Shown here in pieces: positions 9,674 to 20,527 of a DNA stretch of 64,000 nucleotides. The DNA is from Oleispira antarctica RB-8 (GTDB taxonomy: Bacteria; Pseudomonadota; Gammaproteobacteria; Pseudomonadales; Oceanobacteraceae): NCBI GenBank assembly GCA_000967895.1, contig FO203512.1:4153531-4217530 (forward strand), written 5' to 3'. Every line of letters starts with the position of its first letter. Within the stretch, counting starts at the first letter, position 1. The notes below the pieces were generated by a model that was not told the origin of the DNA, did not search any database, and saw only the letters and a list, made by a program, of their open reading frames with translations. Both the position numbers and the translations under genes were made by a program.

Positions 9674-10085
9674 TTGGCAGCTTAAATGCAGCCACCATCA
9701 AAAATATCCAGCCCATTATAAAGGCTAATCCACCAATAGGGGTAATCGGACCTAACCAAGCAGGAAATCCACCCGCCGCTGACATAAATGTCATGGTATA
9801 TAAGCTTCCACTGAAGAGTAGAATCCCGATCATCATCAGGTTCGCGCTCCACTTTAGCTTGTTCATTACTGCGGGTTTAGCCACGGACGTAAGCATCAAA
9901 ATTGCTAACGCGAGCAAGGCTAAACTGTGGATAAACTGATACTGCACACCCGTTTGATACACCGTTAACATATCGGGGCTCACCACCTTCTTTAGCCCGT
10001 GGGCACCAAAGGCGCCTAAAGCTACACTCAACAAACCGCTAATCGCGCTCACCAACAGATAAAAGCGTGCACTCAACATAACCAT
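9660..10085 (-). CDS. DUF423 (YgdD-like) membrane protein
   Basis: A 141-residue inner-membrane protein with four predicted hydrophobic segments: near residues 5-25, 48-68, 80-100 and 110-132. The DUF423 signature [13 protein letters not shown] lies after the first segment and [13 protein letters not shown] in the last. Its role is unknown. It precedes trmB with a 14-base overlap and is divergent from ubiD across an 84-123 base gap, depending on the ubiD start. Confidence 0.9.
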   Translation of the reverse strand: MVMLSARFYLLVSAISGLLSVALGAFGAHGLKKVVSPDMLTVYQTGVQYQFIHSLALLALAILMLTSVAKPAVMNKLKWSANLMMIGILLFSGSLYTMTFMSAAGGFPAWLGPITPIGGLAFIMGWIFLMVAAFKLPIDEQ

Positions 10086-10208
10086 AAGCCTCTGAATATC
10101 GCATTAAACCTAATTAGCCGCCATATTAGGGACATATAATTAGAAATCAACTGCTTAGCCCTTTATGATATGGGCATTCAAATATTCATGACCAGAAACA
10201 GGCGACTC

Positions 10209-11672
10209 GTGAAATATAAAGATCTGCGTGACTTCATCAAGCAACTGGAAAAGAAAGGCGAGCTTAAACGCATCAGCTATCCAGTCGACCCTCATTTAGA
10301 AATGACCGAAATCGCCGACCGCGTTTTGCGTGCAGGTGGCCCGGCATTGTTGTTCGAAAACCCTAAAGGCCACTCCATACCCGTGCTGGCTAACTTGTTT
10401 GGTACTCCCGAGCGTGTCGCCATGGGCATGGGTGAATCATCGGTAGAAGCCTTGCGTGAAGTGGGCGAACTGCTCGCCTTTTTAAAAGAGCCTGAGCCAC
10501 CCAAGGGCTTTAAAGATGCGTGGAGCAAGCTGCCTATTTTCAGAAAGGTACTGAGCCTTAGCCAAAAAGTGGTGAAAAAAGCGCCTTGCCAAGAAATTGT
10601 GCACGAAGGCGAAAACGTCGATCTTGGTAAATTCCCAATTCAGCACTGCTGGCCTGGGGATGCCGCCCCTTTAATTACTTGGCCTTTGGTTATTACCAAA
10701 GGACCGAATAAAGATCGCCATAACTTAGGCATTTACCGCATGCAGGTGATTGCCAAAAATAAACTCATCATGCGCTGGTTAAGCCACCGCGGTGGCGCGT
10801 TGGATTTTCGCGAATTTCAACAGCAGAATCCTGGTCAACCATATCCTGTTTCGGTTGCCTTAGGCGCTGACCCTGCAACAATTTTAGGGGCGGTAACGCC
10901 CGTACCAGATACATTATCGGAATACGCCTTCGCGGGTCTGCTGCGCAATAGTCGCACCGAAGTAGTGAAGAGTATGGGTAACGATTTAATGGTGCCTGCC
11001 ACGGCAGAGATTATTTTAGAAGGCTTTATCTACCCCGATGAGATGGCCGAAGAAGGCCCGTTTGGTGATCACACTGGTTATTACAACGAAGTAGATAGCT
11101 TCCCTGTTTTCACGGTAGAACGCATTACTCACCGTAAAGACCCTATCTATCACAGCACTTATACTGGCCGTCCACCGGATGAGCCTGCCATCTTAGGTGT
11201 TGCACTGAATGAAGTTTTTGTGCCGATTTTGCGTAAGCAATTTCCAGAGATTACCGACTTTTATTTACCGCCAGAAGGCTGCTCGTATCGAATGGCGATT
11301 GTGACGATTAAGAAGCAATATCCAGGACACGCCAAACGCGTGATGCTAGGGGTGTGGTCGTTCTTACGGCAGTTCATGTATACCAAGTTCGTGATTGTCA
11401 CCGATGACGATATTAACGCGCGCGACTGGAACGATGTGATTTGGGCAATTACAACTCGTATGGATCCAACCCGCGATACGACCTTGATCGACAATACCCC
11501 TATCGATTATCTCGATTTTGCATCACCAGTCTCTGGCCTCGGTTCAAAAATGGGCCTGGACGCGACCAATAAATGGCCCGGTGAAACCAACCGCGAATGG
11601 GGTGAACCGATAGTCATGGACGAAAAAGTGAAAGACAAGGTCGATGCTATCTGGGATGAGCTAGGCTTATAA
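10209..11672 (+). CDS. ubiD: 4-hydroxy-3-polyprenylbenzoate decarboxylase
   Basis: UbiD removes the ring carboxyl group in ubiquinone biosynthesis, using prenylated FMN made by UbiX. The protein matches UbiD along its length: [21 protein letters not shown] at the N-terminus, [15 protein letters not shown], the [11 protein letters not shown] block and a C-terminal [15 protein letters not shown] chose the GTG at 10209 because other UbiD proteins begin with this K-Y/F-K-D-L-R-D-F segment and an AGG lies about six bases before it; in-frame ATGs at 10188 and 10170 would add 7 or 13 residues. The oxidoreductase gene follows after one base, a pairing also known in Pseudomonas. Confidence 0.95.
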   Translation: MKYKDLRDFIKQLEKKGELKRISYPVDPHLEMTEIADRVLRAGGPALLFENPKGHSIPVLANLFGTPERVAMGMGESSVEALREVGELLAFLKEPEPPKGFKDAWSKLPIFRKVLSLSQKVVKKAPCQEIVHEGENVDLGKFPIQHCWPGDAAPLITWPLVITKGPNKDRHNLGIYRMQVIAKNKLIMRWLSHRGGALDFREFQQQNPGQPYPVSVALGADPATILGAVTPVPDTLSEYAFAGLLRNSRTEVVKSMGNDLMVPATAEIILEGFIYPDEMAEEGPFGDHTGYYNEVDSFPVFTVERITHRKDPIYHSTYTGRPPDEPAILGVALNEVFVPILRKQFPEITDFYLPPEGCSYRMAIVTIKKQYPGHAKRVMLGVWSFLRQFMYTKFVIVTDDDINARDWNDVIWAITTRMDPTRDTTLIDNTPIDYLDFASPVSGLGSKMGLDATNKWPGETNREWGEPIVMDEKVKDKVDAIWDELGL

Positions 11673-11673
11673 T

Positions 11674-12720
11674 ATGGCCACAGACATAACATCGTTCAAG
11701 GTAACCTTTCAACCAGCGAATATCTCAATTCAGGTGGCAGAAGGTCAAGCACTGCAAGAAGCGTGTTTTGAGCAAGGCGCAATCATTCCGCTAAGTTGTG
11801 AAAACGGCGTGTGCCAAATCTGCGAAGCCAAACTGCTGTCTGGCACCGTTGACCAGCGTCAGGGTTATCAGGTCGAGCAGAAAAAAGGTGAAATACTTGA
11901 GTCTCCTAATCAGGTATTATTATGTTTAACTTATCCGTTATCTGATTTAGAGATTTTTATGCCAGAGATTTATGCACCCGGACACTCGCCAGAACAGACT
12001 CTTGCTTGCCAAGTGTCTAGCGTCGAGGCCTTAAATGCATCGGTTTACCGCATTGAGCTACTAGCCCCTGCGGGCAGTAAGCTCGACTATTTGCCAGGCC
12101 AGTATTTAGAATTACACCTTGCCGATCAGCAGCTTCCCTACTCAATCGCCAATGCCCCAGATCCTAAGCAACCACGTCGATTAGAATTACAAATTTCTGA
12201 TCATAACGACGTAACTGCAAATATTATTGCAGAGCTAAGCCAAGCCGCTGAAAATCGCAGTACGGTAAAAGTGACTCTAGCAAAAGGCGAGTGTTTCTTA
12301 AAAGAGTTGCCAAAACAGCCCATTTTATTAGTCTGCGCAGGCACCGGATTCTCGCAAATTAAATGCTTAGCAGAAGCGATTTTGGCCCAAGATCCTGAGC
12401 ACGAAATTCACCTGTATTGGTCAAATCGTTCGCTAGATGAATTCTATTTATACGATACGCCAAAACATTGGGCTGATGAGTTCACCAATTTCACATTCCA
12501 TCCTGTATTAGAAGCGGGTATTGATAGCTGGCAAGGTCGTGCGGGTTGGATTTATGAAATAATTCATGAAGACTTTAATGATCTAAAGAATGTACAGATG
12601 TATGCCTGCGGTTCACCAAATATGGTGCACGGCACATTAGATCAATTAGAGAAGTTGGGGTTAAGCGAAGCGAATATGCACAGTGATGTGTTTAGCTATG
12701 CGCCGCGTGAGAAGAAGTAA
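11674..12720 (+). CDS. 2Fe-2S ferredoxin / flavin reductase fusion (CDP-6-deoxy-glucoseen reductase-like)
   Basis: A 348-residue electron-transfer enzyme. Residues ~1-95 are a plant-type 2Fe-2S ferredoxin with ligands C42, C47, C50 and C84. The rest is a ferredoxin-NADP reductase module: an FAD-binding LPGQYLELHLADQQLPYSIANAP stretch, a nucleotide-binding LLVCAGTGFSQIKC and a C-terminal MYACGSPNMV. This architecture is usually labelled CDP-6-deoxy-delta-3,4-glucoseen reductase, but no deoxysugar genes are here. Next to ubiD it is more likely a general NAD(P)H-flavin or quinone-pathway reductase (Fre-like). It is one base downstream of ubiD and ends at a strong terminator. Confidence 0.85.
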   Translation: MATDITSFKVTFQPANISIQVAEGQALQEACFEQGAIIPLSCENGVCQICEAKLLSGTVDQRQGYQVEQKKGEILESPNQVLLCLTYPLSDLEIFMPEIYAPGHSPEQTLACQVSSVEALNASVYRIELLAPAGSKLDYLPGQYLELHLADQQLPYSIANAPDPKQPRRLELQISDHNDVTANIIAELSQAAENRSTVKVTLAKGECFLKELPKQPILLVCAGTGFSQIKCLAEAILAQDPEHEIHLYWSNRSLDEFYLYDTPKHWADEFTNFTFHPVLEAGIDSWQGRAGWIYEIIHEDFNDLKNVQMYACGSPNMVHGTLDQLEKLGLSEANMHSDVFSYAPREKK

Positions 12721-12740
12721 TCACTTTTCTAGAATAAATA

Positions 12741-12769
12741 AAAAAGGCTTCTGATTAGAAGCCTTTTTT
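12741..12769. terminator. Bidirectional rho-independent terminator
   Basis: A 12-base-pair perfect stem (AAAAAGGCTTCT / AGAAGCCTTTTT) with a four-base loop and T-runs on both strands. It separates the converging ubiD operon and hemYXDC operon. Confidence 0.92.
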
Positions 12770-12780
12770 CTGCACGTTTT

Positions 12781-13983
12781 CTAAGCCAGCGCTTTATTAA
12801 AGTGCTCGCAAGCACCTTCAAATGATCCTCGCTTTGTTAATAAATAACCCAGCTCAGTATGCACTTCAGGCAAGGCTTTAATCCTGCTAGCGGCTTCTAG
12901 ATATTCTTGTGCCTTTTCTTCGTTACCCGCTCGGTTTGCAATACGCCCTAAAGCGAGCAATAACATCGGATCATTAGTGCGCTCTTGTAATTGCTGCTCA
13001 GCAAACAAAAGCTGTCGATCCTGATCATCACCTTGAATACGGCCGTACAAATCAATCAACTTATCATGCCATACAGAAGGTAATGCTGTGCGCAATACTT
13101 GTTCAGCTTTGCCTGGCTGTTTTAACAATAATAATAAATCGACGTAGTAGCTTAATACGTCAACCGATAGACGAACGCTACGAGGCGCGTCATTGTAAAT
13201 TTCTTTAATTAACTCTGCCTGACCTGCGGTAGCCGAAGAACCGGAAGTATGACTTTTAGCGGCCCGTTGCATCAACTGAATAACTACTTTTTCTTCTAAT
13301 TCTTTTAACTTGTCTTGAGGAATAAGTTTGGCCAGTTTACGCACGGTCGGTAACAAGTCTTTTAAGCCGACCCAATCTTCTAACTCTCGTAAGACCTTGA
13401 TATGCATTTTCAATAAATGCTTATGCTTTGGATGCTGTTTACGCAAACGCAAAACAACCGCCAGTGCTTGCTCAGTTTGGCCGCGTGAAATTAACAATTG
13501 GATTTGTGTAATTGCCACCGCAAGCTCAGCCCCTTTCGTGCTGTGTGCGGCTTCTTTTAGCCAATGGTCTGATTTATCCATGTCGCCTTTTTCATAAGCA
13601 GCACGGGCAGCACCTAAATAGTTAATTAATGGGTTATCACCTAAAGCAGCCGCTTGAGTAAGTTGGCGCTCTGCGGTTCTCCACTGACCTTGAGCTAAGC
13701 TCAAGAAGCCACGTGTTGTTTGACGCTGCCCACGTATTGAACGTTTTTGCTTACGCCACTCATTAATGCGCCAATCACTGCCAATTAATAATAAAACAAA
13801 GCGAAGTACTAAATAGGCACTGATAAAAAATGCTGCCAGCATAATATTGAAAAACCAAAAACTGGTTTCAAGAGTGTAGTTAGCCCAGCTAAATAATACG
13901 TAGCCAGAATCAAGACTCACGAGGTAGCCAAAGAATAATCCAACTAATAAAAATCCGGCGATTAAGATAACGAGTTTTTTCAT
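12781..13983 (-). CDS. hemY: Heme biosynthesis-associated TPR protein HemY
   Basis: A 400-residue inner-membrane protein of the proteobacterial HemY family (unrelated to the Bacillus oxidase of that name). Two hydrophobic segments lie at residues ~3-24 and ~40-65. They are followed by RKQKRSIRGQRQTTRGFLSLAQGQWRTAERQL, the family signature, and a long tetratricopeptide-repeat region ending in LGYLLTKRGSFEGACEHFNKAL. Its exact job in tetrapyrrole synthesis is not settled. It follows hemX by 13 bases and ends the hemCDXY operon. Confidence 0.92.
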   Translation of the reverse strand: MKKLVILIAGFLLVGLFFGYLVSLDSGYVLFSWANYTLETSFWFFNIMLAAFFISAYLVLRFVLLLIGSDWRINEWRKQKRSIRGQRQTTRGFLSLAQGQWRTAERQLTQAAALGDNPLINYLGAARAAYEKGDMDKSDHWLKEAAHSTKGAELAVAITQIQLLISRGQTEQALAVVLRLRKQHPKHKHLLKMHIKVLRELEDWVGLKDLLPTVRKLAKLIPQDKLKELEEKVVIQLMQRAAKSHTSGSSATAGQAELIKEIYNDAPRSVRLSVDVLSYYVDLLLLLKQPGKAEQVLRTALPSVWHDKLIDLYGRIQGDDQDRQLLFAEQQLQERTNDPMLLLALGRIANRAGNEEKAQEYLEAASRIKALPEVHTELGYLLTKRGSFEGACEHFNKALA

Positions 13984-13996
13984 TTCTTATTCCTCG

Positions 13997-15085
13997 TTAT
14001 TGAGCGCTTGTATGAATAGGAAGCGCTGTGATGCGGCGCTGCTGATCCATTAACTGACGCAGTTTGTTAAGTGAGCCGCTAATTTCAGGAAATTCAGGTG
14101 ATACATTCCAAGCACTGAGCTCTAGCAGTGTTTCTTTTACCGCTTCTGTTTTAACATTTTTCACCATCGAAAATTCTTCTAACCAGTCAAGGGTTCTTGC
14201 AATACTTTGCTTATATAAAGCATCTTGCTGACGAACCAAAGCTACCTGCGCTTGTTCTAACATCAAGTGCATATTTTGCTGTAAATAATAATGCTGGTCG
14301 GGTGTTAACGGCGCAGGTAAAGCCTTGTCGTTTTGACGAATACGTACAATCTTACCAATACCTGCCAATGCCTTGCTGGAAAATCTATCCCAGGCAGTGG
14401 GAATAACTTGAGGAGCCGTCGTTTCTACCACTGCGCTAGCTTGAGGCAGAGTACGAGGCATCCACTCCAGCTCGTTGATTTGATCTTGCACGGCTTGCAA
14501 ACGCGCAACCGCACCTGTGAGATCTACGGCTGGAACCGCGCGTAATGTTTGTAATTCTTTCGCAAGCTGTTGGCGAACGGAACGAATTAAAGGATTTTGG
14601 GTTTCGGCTAAAACGCCGTCTGCAGCGACTAAAATAGCAACGGCACCTTGCCAATCTCTCTCAAGACCTAAACGCTGGTTAGCAAGACGTAATAAGTATT
14701 CTGCTTCGGCTAATAACCAATCATTACGATCTGCGCCCGGCAGTTCTGCAATACGCTGTGCGTTTTGCTGTAATTGCTTATTATGAATTGTTGCATTTTT
14801 CTCAGTATTAGCAAGCTGAGCCGCCAGTGCGGTATTTTTATCAGTACTTTGTTCTAGTTGGTGCGATAGCGTTAATAGCTGCTGCGAAAGTTCAAATCCT
14901 TTCCAGCCGATGCCTCCAATGGCGACCAATGCGATAATCACGAGCAATAATGCAAGGATAGCGAGCGTGGAACTGGGTTTAGCATGCGTGGCAGTCGCGC
15001 TTTTCTTAGCGAATTTTTGTTCAACCGGACTTTTTTCAGCCGAGTTTTCTTCTGCAGCGGGTGCTTGTTGCAAGTTATCTGTCAC
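13997..15085 (-). CDS. hemX: HemX-family membrane protein (often mislabelled uroporphyrinogen-III methyltransferase)
   Basis: A 362-residue protein with one membrane anchor at residues ~40-65 (LAILALLLVIIALVAIGGIGW). A coiled coil covers ~66-115, and the conserved DRNDWLLAEAEYLLRLANQRL block of the HemX family follows. The first ~38 residues are charged and Ala-rich, as is common. It has none of the CysG/SUMT methyltransferase motifs. It sits between hemD and hemY. A structural or regulatory role in the heme pathway is assumed from this conserved position. Confidence 0.9.
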   Translation of the reverse strand: MTDNLQQAPAAEENSAEKSPVEQKFAKKSATATHAKPSSTLAILALLLVIIALVAIGGIGWKGFELSQQLLTLSHQLEQSTDKNTALAAQLANTEKNATIHNKQLQQNAQRIAELPGADRNDWLLAEAEYLLRLANQRLGLERDWQGAVAILVAADGVLAETQNPLIRSVRQQLAKELQTLRAVPAVDLTGAVARLQAVQDQINELEWMPRTLPQASAVVETTAPQVIPTAWDRFSSKALAGIGKIVRIRQNDKALPAPLTPDQHYYLQQNMHLMLEQAQVALVRQQDALYKQSIARTLDWLEEFSMVKNVKTEAVKETLLELSAWNVSPEFPEISGSLNKLRQLMDQQRRITALPIHTSAQ

Positions 15086-15123
15086 AACTATTTCCTTAAT
15101 AAATGATACGATTTACTTTTTTA

Positions 15124-15897
15124 TTAAATACTTTCTTCAATCCAACAGTCCACTGCTGCCAACATATCAACATCTTGAGCACTAGCAGCAATGTGTATTT
15201 TGCTAAAGCCTAATGATTTTGCCAGCTCTGCAACTCGCAGACTAGGAGCAATGATGCCACGAACCTTGTCTGCAATCCTTGGCTGTTGCGCCGCAATGGC
15301 TTCTAATCCTTGACCACTACTAACTAACAACAAGGGTTTTAATGATAATGTTTGCTGCCATTGTGACTCATCATATTCAGGTACTAAACGTTGATAGAGT
15401 TCGGCATATACGACTTCTGCACCGCGTTCACGGAGTGTGCTGGCAAGCGTCTCTCGCCCTCCAATACCTCGCCAAATAAGAATTTTTTTACCTGCGACGT
15501 TAGTCAATTCAGGCATTCTCAATGCACCTTCGCTATCAAACTGCCCTTCAGGCATTTTCACTTCAAGCCCCTGCGACACAAGTACTTCAGCAGTCACTGG
15601 GCCAATCGCAATCCAATCAATTTCAATGGGCCATTGAGGCCAATATTGATCAAGATGCATGAGCCCCATTTCTGCGGCATTGCGACTGATCGCAATCACC
15701 ACATCAAACAGATCAATATTCATAAATTGCGATTTGATCGCGGGCGTTTCTTCTACTGCCGCAATCTTCAACAAAGGCTGGCGAATCACCTCACAGCCTA
15801 ATGCCTCTAGCGCGGGACAAATCTCTTCCGCTTGCGATGCAGGCCTTGTCACCAAGACAGGCAGAAGAGAACTAACATTAATATTAGGCGTCGGCAT
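15124..15897 (-). CDS. hemD: Uroporphyrinogen-III synthase
   Basis: HemD closes and inverts ring D of hydroxymethylbilane to give uroporphyrinogen III. The sequence shows the family's weak but recognisable layout: [34 protein letters not shown] at the start, [58 protein letters not shown] and [14 protein letters not shown] start it at the ATG at 15897, where homology begins; a further start nine codons upstream is open. The overlap with hemC is 14 bases, so the two are translated from one message. Confidence 0.93.
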   Translation of the reverse strand: MPTPNINVSSLLPVLVTRPASQAEEICPALEALGCEVIRQPLLKIAAVEETPAIKSQFMNIDLFDVVIAISRNAAEMGLMHLDQYWPQWPIEIDWIAIGPVTAEVLVSQGLEVKMPEGQFDSEGALRMPELTNVAGKKILIWRGIGGRETLASTLRERGAEVVYAELYQRLVPEYDESQWQQTLSLKPLLLVSSGQGLEAIAAQQPRIADKVRGIIAPSLRVAELAKSLGFSKIHIAASAQDVDMLAAVDCWIEESI

Positions 15898-16816
15898 AGA
15901 CTTTCGCCAAAATCTTATCGGCACCTTGGCCCAACAAGTCTTCTGCGGCTTTTATACCCAACGCTTCTGCTTCAGCAACTGGAGCACGATATTCTGCAGT
16001 AAGCATTTGCTTACCATCAACACTACCAACCAAGCCACGCAACCAAAGCTCGCCATTATTTTCAACCGCGTAGCAAGCAATCGGCACCTGACAACCGCCT
16101 TCTAAGCGACGGTTCATTGCACGCTCTGCGGTTACACGGTAGGCCGTAGTATCATGCTGTAGTGGCTTCAATAACGCTAAAGTTTCTTCGTCGTTTGAAC
16201 GCAATTCAATACCTACAGCACCCTGGCCACCCGCTGGTAATGAAACTTCAGGTTCAAGATATTGAGCAATACGAGAATCCATTTCTAAACGCAGTAGGCC
16301 TGCAGAAGCAAGGATAATGGCATCAAATTCACCGCTGTCTAATTTGCTTAAACGTGTCTGTACATTGCCACGCAATGATCGAATTATTAAATCGGGACGT
16401 AGATTTTGTAACTGGCACTGGCGACGTAAACTAGAAGTCCCGACAATAGCACCCTGCGGTAAATCTTCTAATGTTTTAAAGTTGTTTGATACGAAAGCGT
16501 CTGTTGGATTTTCGCGCTCTAAAATTACCCCAAGCTCCAAGCCTTCAGGGAACTCCATAGGCACATCTTTCATGGAATGTACCGCAATATCAGCATCTCC
16601 CGTTAACATGGCCACTTCCAATTCTTTAACGAATAAGCCCTTACCACCAATCTTAGCCAGCGGTGTATCCAAGATGATGTCACCTTTGGTTGTGAAGGTA
16701 ACCAATTCAACGATTAGATCAGGGTTTAAAGCCAATAAACGTGATTTCACGTGTTCTGCCTGCCACATGGCAAGAGGACTTTTACGGGTAGCAATTCTAA
16801 GAGTACGAGCTGACAT
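15884..16816 (-). CDS. hemC: Hydroxymethylbilane synthase (porphobilinogen deaminase)
   Basis: HemC joins four porphobilinogens into hydroxymethylbilane. The 310-residue protein shows all family landmarks: the N-terminal [38 protein letters not shown], the RGNVQTRL loop and [10 protein letters not shown], with the dipyrromethane-cofactor cysteine at C242, the same number as in E. coli. It is the first gene of hemCDXY on the minus strand, 122 bases downstream of the algR-like gene, as in Pseudomonas. Confidence 0.97.
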   Translation of the reverse strand: MSARTLRIATRKSPLAMWQAEHVKSRLLALNPDLIVELVTFTTKGDIILDTPLAKIGGKGLFVKELEVAMLTGDADIAVHSMKDVPMEFPEGLELGVILERENPTDAFVSNNFKTLEDLPQGAIVGTSSLRRQCQLQNLRPDLIIRSLRGNVQTRLSKLDSGEFDAIILASAGLLRLEMDSRIAQYLEPEVSLPAGGQGAVGIELRSNDEETLALLKPLQHDTTAYRVTAERAMNRRLEGGCQVPIACYAVENNGELWLRGLVGSVDGKQMLTAEYRAPVAEAEALGIKAAEDLLGQGADKILAKVYADA

Positions 16817-16938
16817 TGGATATCCTTCAGCGAAATGAGCAAATTATAAAAATATAGCCGTTATGATAACAGCAATCATGGGCCTATTAGAATGCTCTGC
16901 GTCAGTTGAAAGATATTATTAGATTAACTGCAAAAACC

Positions 16939-17709
16939 CTACAGCCCCCGCATGAGTTTCCTAACACCCGGTAGATGCCGACGACTCACATTCATGCCTG
17001 CATCTAAACCTTTTAAATAGAGCAAATGCACACTGTTATTCACGGTTTCTAAACGATCTATCTTGCCTTTTGCAACAAGGGCATTGCGATGAATGCGAAC
17101 AAAGTGATGCTCGAACTCATCTTCCAATACCTTTAATGGTTCATCAATAAGCACTTCCGTCATGCATGAATCCCCTATTTGGAACTTAACCGTGATGTAC
17201 TTTTGATCCGCTTGAAAGCTGTATATGTCGGTAACCGAAATAAGCTGTAAACCTTGATGTGTGCGGGCACTGATATGGGTACGAGCACCGGAATTACCGC
17301 TATGAATTTCTGGCGCAGCATCAGGCTGTTGTTCAATCCAGCGCTGCGCTTTTTGCAGAGCTTTGCACAAATCTTCTTTACGAATGGGCTTTAGCAGGTA
17401 ATCAACTGCTTCAACCTTAAACGCACTGAAGGCATATTCATCGTACGCAGTACAAAATATTACGGCGGGTCTTGGGCCTGTACTTGGCAATATTTTTATT
17501 AACTGCTCGGCGACTTGCAGCCCACTGAGTCCTGGCATTTCTATATCGAGCAAGACCAAGTCAGCCTTGTGCTGACGCAACCAATCTAGCGCAGCCTGCC
17601 CATTTCCGGCCTCTGCAACAATTTGATAATTGTCATGCTCAGCGATAAGTCGCGCCAAACGCTGACGCGCTAACGGTTCATCATCCACCAGTAGTACTCG
17701 TAAACTCAT
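16939..17709 (-). CDS. algR: LytTR response regulator (AlgR-like)
   Basis: A 256-residue response regulator with an N-terminal receiver and a C-terminal LytTR DNA-binding domain. Receiver landmarks are the acidic pair D9/D10, phospho-acceptor D55 (LVLLDIEMPG), T87 and K107 (LLKPI). The LytTR part starts near residue 148 and includes FVRIHRNALVAKGKIDRLE. In Pseudomonas AlgR controls alginate and type IV pilus genes and lies in this same place between hemC and algZ. Whether this organism makes alginate cannot be read here. The sensor gene ends 68 bases upstream of its start on the same strand. Confidence 0.9.
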   Translation of the reverse strand: MSLRVLLVDDEPLARQRLARLIAEHDNYQIVAEAGNGQAALDWLRQHKADLVLLDIEMPGLSGLQVAEQLIKILPSTGPRPAVIFCTAYDEYAFSAFKVEAVDYLLKPIRKEDLCKALQKAQRWIEQQPDAAPEIHSGNSGARTHISARTHQGLQLISVTDIYSFQADQKYITVKFQIGDSCMTEVLIDEPLKVLEDEFEHHFVRIHRNALVAKGKIDRLETVNNSVHLLYLKGLDAGMNVSRRHLPGVRKLMRGL

Positions 17710-17777
17710 TGACCTTCCAGCTTTAGCATTTATGTGCTCGTTGATTATTTATTATTCGGCTTATTATGCTTATTATG

Positions 17778-18830
17778 CTATCCATTATATTCTGGTAAAC
17801 CAATAATCACTCGGTACTGGTTAGCAGTTTCTTCGATACTTAGTACTGCTTTATCTGCAAAAACTGCTTCTAACCGCATTGCAATATTGGGAAGTGAAAT
17901 TTGATGGCCATTTCTTTTCACGTCACAATCTGATTTATCATTTTCAATAATTAATGACCAACGCTTTTCTTTATTCTTGACTGCCTCTTCGGGCTTCAAA
18001 TGGATAATAATTTTTCCACCATCAATGAGTGGTTGAATACCATGATAAATAGCATTTTCAAGCAACGGTTGTAATAACAATTGAGGCACTTGGATTTTGG
18101 GTATTTCGCCAGGCAGTTGCCATTCCAATTTAAGCCGATCACCTAAACGTTCTTGCTCAATATTCAAATAGCGTCGACCTAATTCTATTTCAGCCGCAAG
18201 ATCTACTTGAGCATCTTGGTCTTTAAGTACTACCCGAAATAATGACGATAAATCCACCAGCATGTTTTCAGCTTTCTCAGGATCAATGGCGATTAATGAC
18301 GCCACGGTATTGAGACTATTAAAAAAGAAATGAGGTCTAATTCTGGCCTGAAGAGCCTGTAAGCGAGAGCTTAATTCAGCTTGGCTTTTCAAGCGCCACT
18401 GACTCTGTACATAGAAATATCGCAATCCCATCGCACCAAAAATGGCGCTGATCAAGATATTACGAAGTATCCAAGACCAGTTGATCTCATAGCCAAGACC
18501 CAGAAATGGGAAAATGGCTTCAGTCGCTAAGCTAATAGAAAAACAAACCAGCATTAATAACGACATCGCCCAACACACAGCCCACGGTAGCGCTAAGCGC
18601 GCCATAAATTTACGTGACTGACATAGCAAGGCCACGGAAAGCAAAGCAACCCATTGCACAAAATACGATACCGTCGCAAAGCGTTCCCATTGAAAGGCTA
18701 CCACGCTGCTTTCAACTAATATCAACGCGGTTACCAGGGCTTCTGACAATAAAATAAGCACAAAGACCGCTCGTACGTTACACAGATCTGGCAAAAAGAA
18801 GGTTTCGAGTTTTTTATTATGAATATTCAT
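17778..18830 (-). CDS. algZ: AlgZ/FimS-like sensor histidine kinase (LytS/YehU class)
   Basis: A membrane sensor of the His_kinase (PF06580) class paired with the AlgR-like regulator. The N-terminal half holds four hydrophobic segments. The kinase half opens with the H-box RIRPHFFFNSLNTVASLI and has the N-box LLQPLLENAIYHGI. As in FimS/AlgZ the G-boxes are eroded, ending in SLPNIAMRLEAVF. I set the start at the ATG at 18830, where the conserved LETFFLPDLCNVRAVFVL begins; an in-frame ATG at 18896 would add 22 residues. It is divergent from argH, which starts 187 bases away. Confidence 0.88.
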   Translation of the reverse strand: MNIHNKKLETFFLPDLCNVRAVFVLILLSEALVTALILVESSVVAFQWERFATVSYFVQWVALLSVALLCQSRKFMARLALPWAVCWAMSLLMLVCFSISLATEAIFPFLGLGYEINWSWILRNILISAIFGAMGLRYFYVQSQWRLKSQAELSSRLQALQARIRPHFFFNSLNTVASLIAIDPEKAENMLVDLSSLFRVVLKDQDAQVDLAAEIELGRRYLNIEQERLGDRLKLEWQLPGEIPKIQVPQLLLQPLLENAIYHGIQPLIDGGKIIIHLKPEEAVKNKEKRWSLIIENDKSDCDVKRNGHQISLPNIAMRLEAVFADKAVLSIEETANQYRVIIGLPEYNG

Positions 18831-19016
18831 AAACTCAGTGTTCCGTTGTCGAGCAGATAATACAAGCAATATTACCACCTCAGCCTGTTTTGACACGGTT
18901 TTGATGACTACTAATTAGACTCTGAGAGCGCTATAATTCGTGCATTCAAATTGCGTGCAATGTCTATTCACTTTATTTGCACACTCTATTTTATTCGCTA
19001 TTCATTCGAGGTTTTC

Positions 19017-20408
19017 ATGTCTGATCAAACTAACTCTTCTTGGGGCGGCCGTTTTTCTGAGCCTACCGATGCTTTTGTTGCCCGCTATACTGCCTCAGTT
19101 GATTTTGATCAGCGACTGTATGCTCATGATATTCAAGGCTCTATTGCTCACGCTAAAATGCTTACGAAAGTGGGCGTTTTAACGCAAGCAGAGTGCGACG
19201 ATATTTTGCGCGGCCTTGAAGAAGTGCGCATCGAAATCGAACGTGGCGACTTCAAATGGTCTATCGAACTTGAAGACGTTCACATGAACATCGAAGCGGC
19301 ACTGACCGCGAAGATCGGCATTACGGGTAAAAAATTGCATACAGGCCGTTCACGCAACGACCAAGTAGCGACCGATATTCGCTTATACCTACGTGATGAA
19401 ATCGATAACATCGGCACTGAATTAACCCGCTTACAAGAAGGCCTAGTCGGTTTAGCCGCGGCTCATTCTGATACTATTATGCCGGGTTTCACTCACTTGC
19501 AAACCGCTCAGCCAGTGACTTTTGGTCACCATATTTTGGCTTGGAATGAAATGCTAGAGCGTGATTACGACCGTCTATTAGATGTGCGTAAGCGTTTGAA
19601 CCATTTGCCATTAGGTGCGGCTGCATTAGCCGGTACAACTTATCCAATCGATCGTCACTATACCGCTGAATTGCTGGGCTTCACCGCGCCAACAGAGAAT
19701 AGCCTAGATTCTGTTTCTGATCGCGATTTCGCCATTGAGTTTACCGCGGCGGGTGCCATCATTATGATGCACATGTCACGCTTCTCGGAAGAATTAGTGC
19801 TTTGGGCCTCTGCGCAGTTCCAGTTCATTCATCTGCCAGATCGTTTCTGCACCGGTTCTTCTATTATGCCGCAGAAGAAAAATCCTGATGTACCAGAGTT
19901 AGTACGTGGTAAGTCTGGTCGTGTTTATGGTCACCTTATGTCACTACTGACTTTAATGAAGTCACAGCCGTTGGCCTATAACAAGGACAACCAAGAAGAC
20001 AAAGAGCCGTTATTTGATACGGTTGATACGCTACGCGATAGCATCCGCGCATTTGCCGATATGGCACCGTACTTAGAGCCGAACAAGCCTTCTATGTATG
20101 AAGCAGCACGTCGTGGTTTTTCTACCGCAACGGATCTTGCGGATTACGTGGTAGTGAAAGGTATTCCTTTCCGCGACGCCCATGAAATTGTGGGTAAAGC
20201 CGTTGCTTATGGTATCGAAACGGGTAAAGACTTAAGTGAAATGACGTTAGAAGAATTGCAAAAATTCTCTGATCAAATTACCGCTGACGTATTTGACGTA
20301 CTGACTCTTGAAGGTTCTGTTGCCGCTCGTGACCATATTGGTGGCACCGCACCGAAGCAAGTCATTGCAGCGGCCAAGCGCGCCAGTGAGCGCTTATCTA
20401 AACGTTAA
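19017..20408 (+). CDS. argH: Argininosuccinate lyase
   Basis: The last enzyme of arginine synthesis, splitting argininosuccinate into arginine and fumarate. The 463-residue protein carries [20 protein letters not shown] at the start, the [13 protein letters not shown] motif and the fumarase-superfamily signature [16 protein letters not shown]. The ATG at 19017 has a CGAGG ribosome-binding site five bases before it and matches the family N-terminus; an upstream in-frame ATG at 18951 would add 22 unrelated residues. It is divergent from the sensor gene and ends at a terminator. Confidence 0.97.
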   Translation: MSDQTNSSWGGRFSEPTDAFVARYTASVDFDQRLYAHDIQGSIAHAKMLTKVGVLTQAECDDILRGLEEVRIEIERGDFKWSIELEDVHMNIEAALTAKIGITGKKLHTGRSRNDQVATDIRLYLRDEIDNIGTELTRLQEGLVGLAAAHSDTIMPGFTHLQTAQPVTFGHHILAWNEMLERDYDRLLDVRKRLNHLPLGAAALAGTTYPIDRHYTAELLGFTAPTENSLDSVSDRDFAIEFTAAGAIIMMHMSRFSEELVLWASAQFQFIHLPDRFCTGSSIMPQKKNPDVPELVRGKSGRVYGHLMSLLTLMKSQPLAYNKDNQEDKEPLFDTVDTLRDSIRAFADMAPYLEPNKPSMYEAARRGFSTATDLADYVVVKGIPFRDAHEIVGKAVAYGIETGKDLSEMTLEELQKFSDQITADVFDVLTLEGSVAARDHIGGTAPKQVIAAAKRASERLSKR

Positions 20409-20452
20409 TTTTTACAAACGTCCTGCACACCCTTTAAAACCGCAGGTCCTAT

Positions 20453-20489
20453 AAAAACGCACTCCCTATTATTGAAGGGAGGCGTTTTT
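20453..20489 (+). terminator. Rho-independent terminator after argH
   Basis: Stem AAAAACGC-(A)-CTCCC pairs with GGGAGGCGTTTTT around a 10-base loop with one bulged base, followed by a T-run. It lies 45 bases after the argH stop and before the cyclase gene. Confidence 0.88.
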
Positions 20490-20527
20490 CGCCTCATGAG
20501 TATCGTTTTTGTGTCTATACTTAAAAT

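Noticed and set aside
15884-15924. Hidden gene in the hemC/hemD overlap
   Set aside because: The overlap is explained by normal translational coupling of hemC and hemD.
18951-19016. Longer N-terminus of argH
   Set aside because: The 22 extra residues do not resemble ArgH, and the inner ATG has a good ribosome site.
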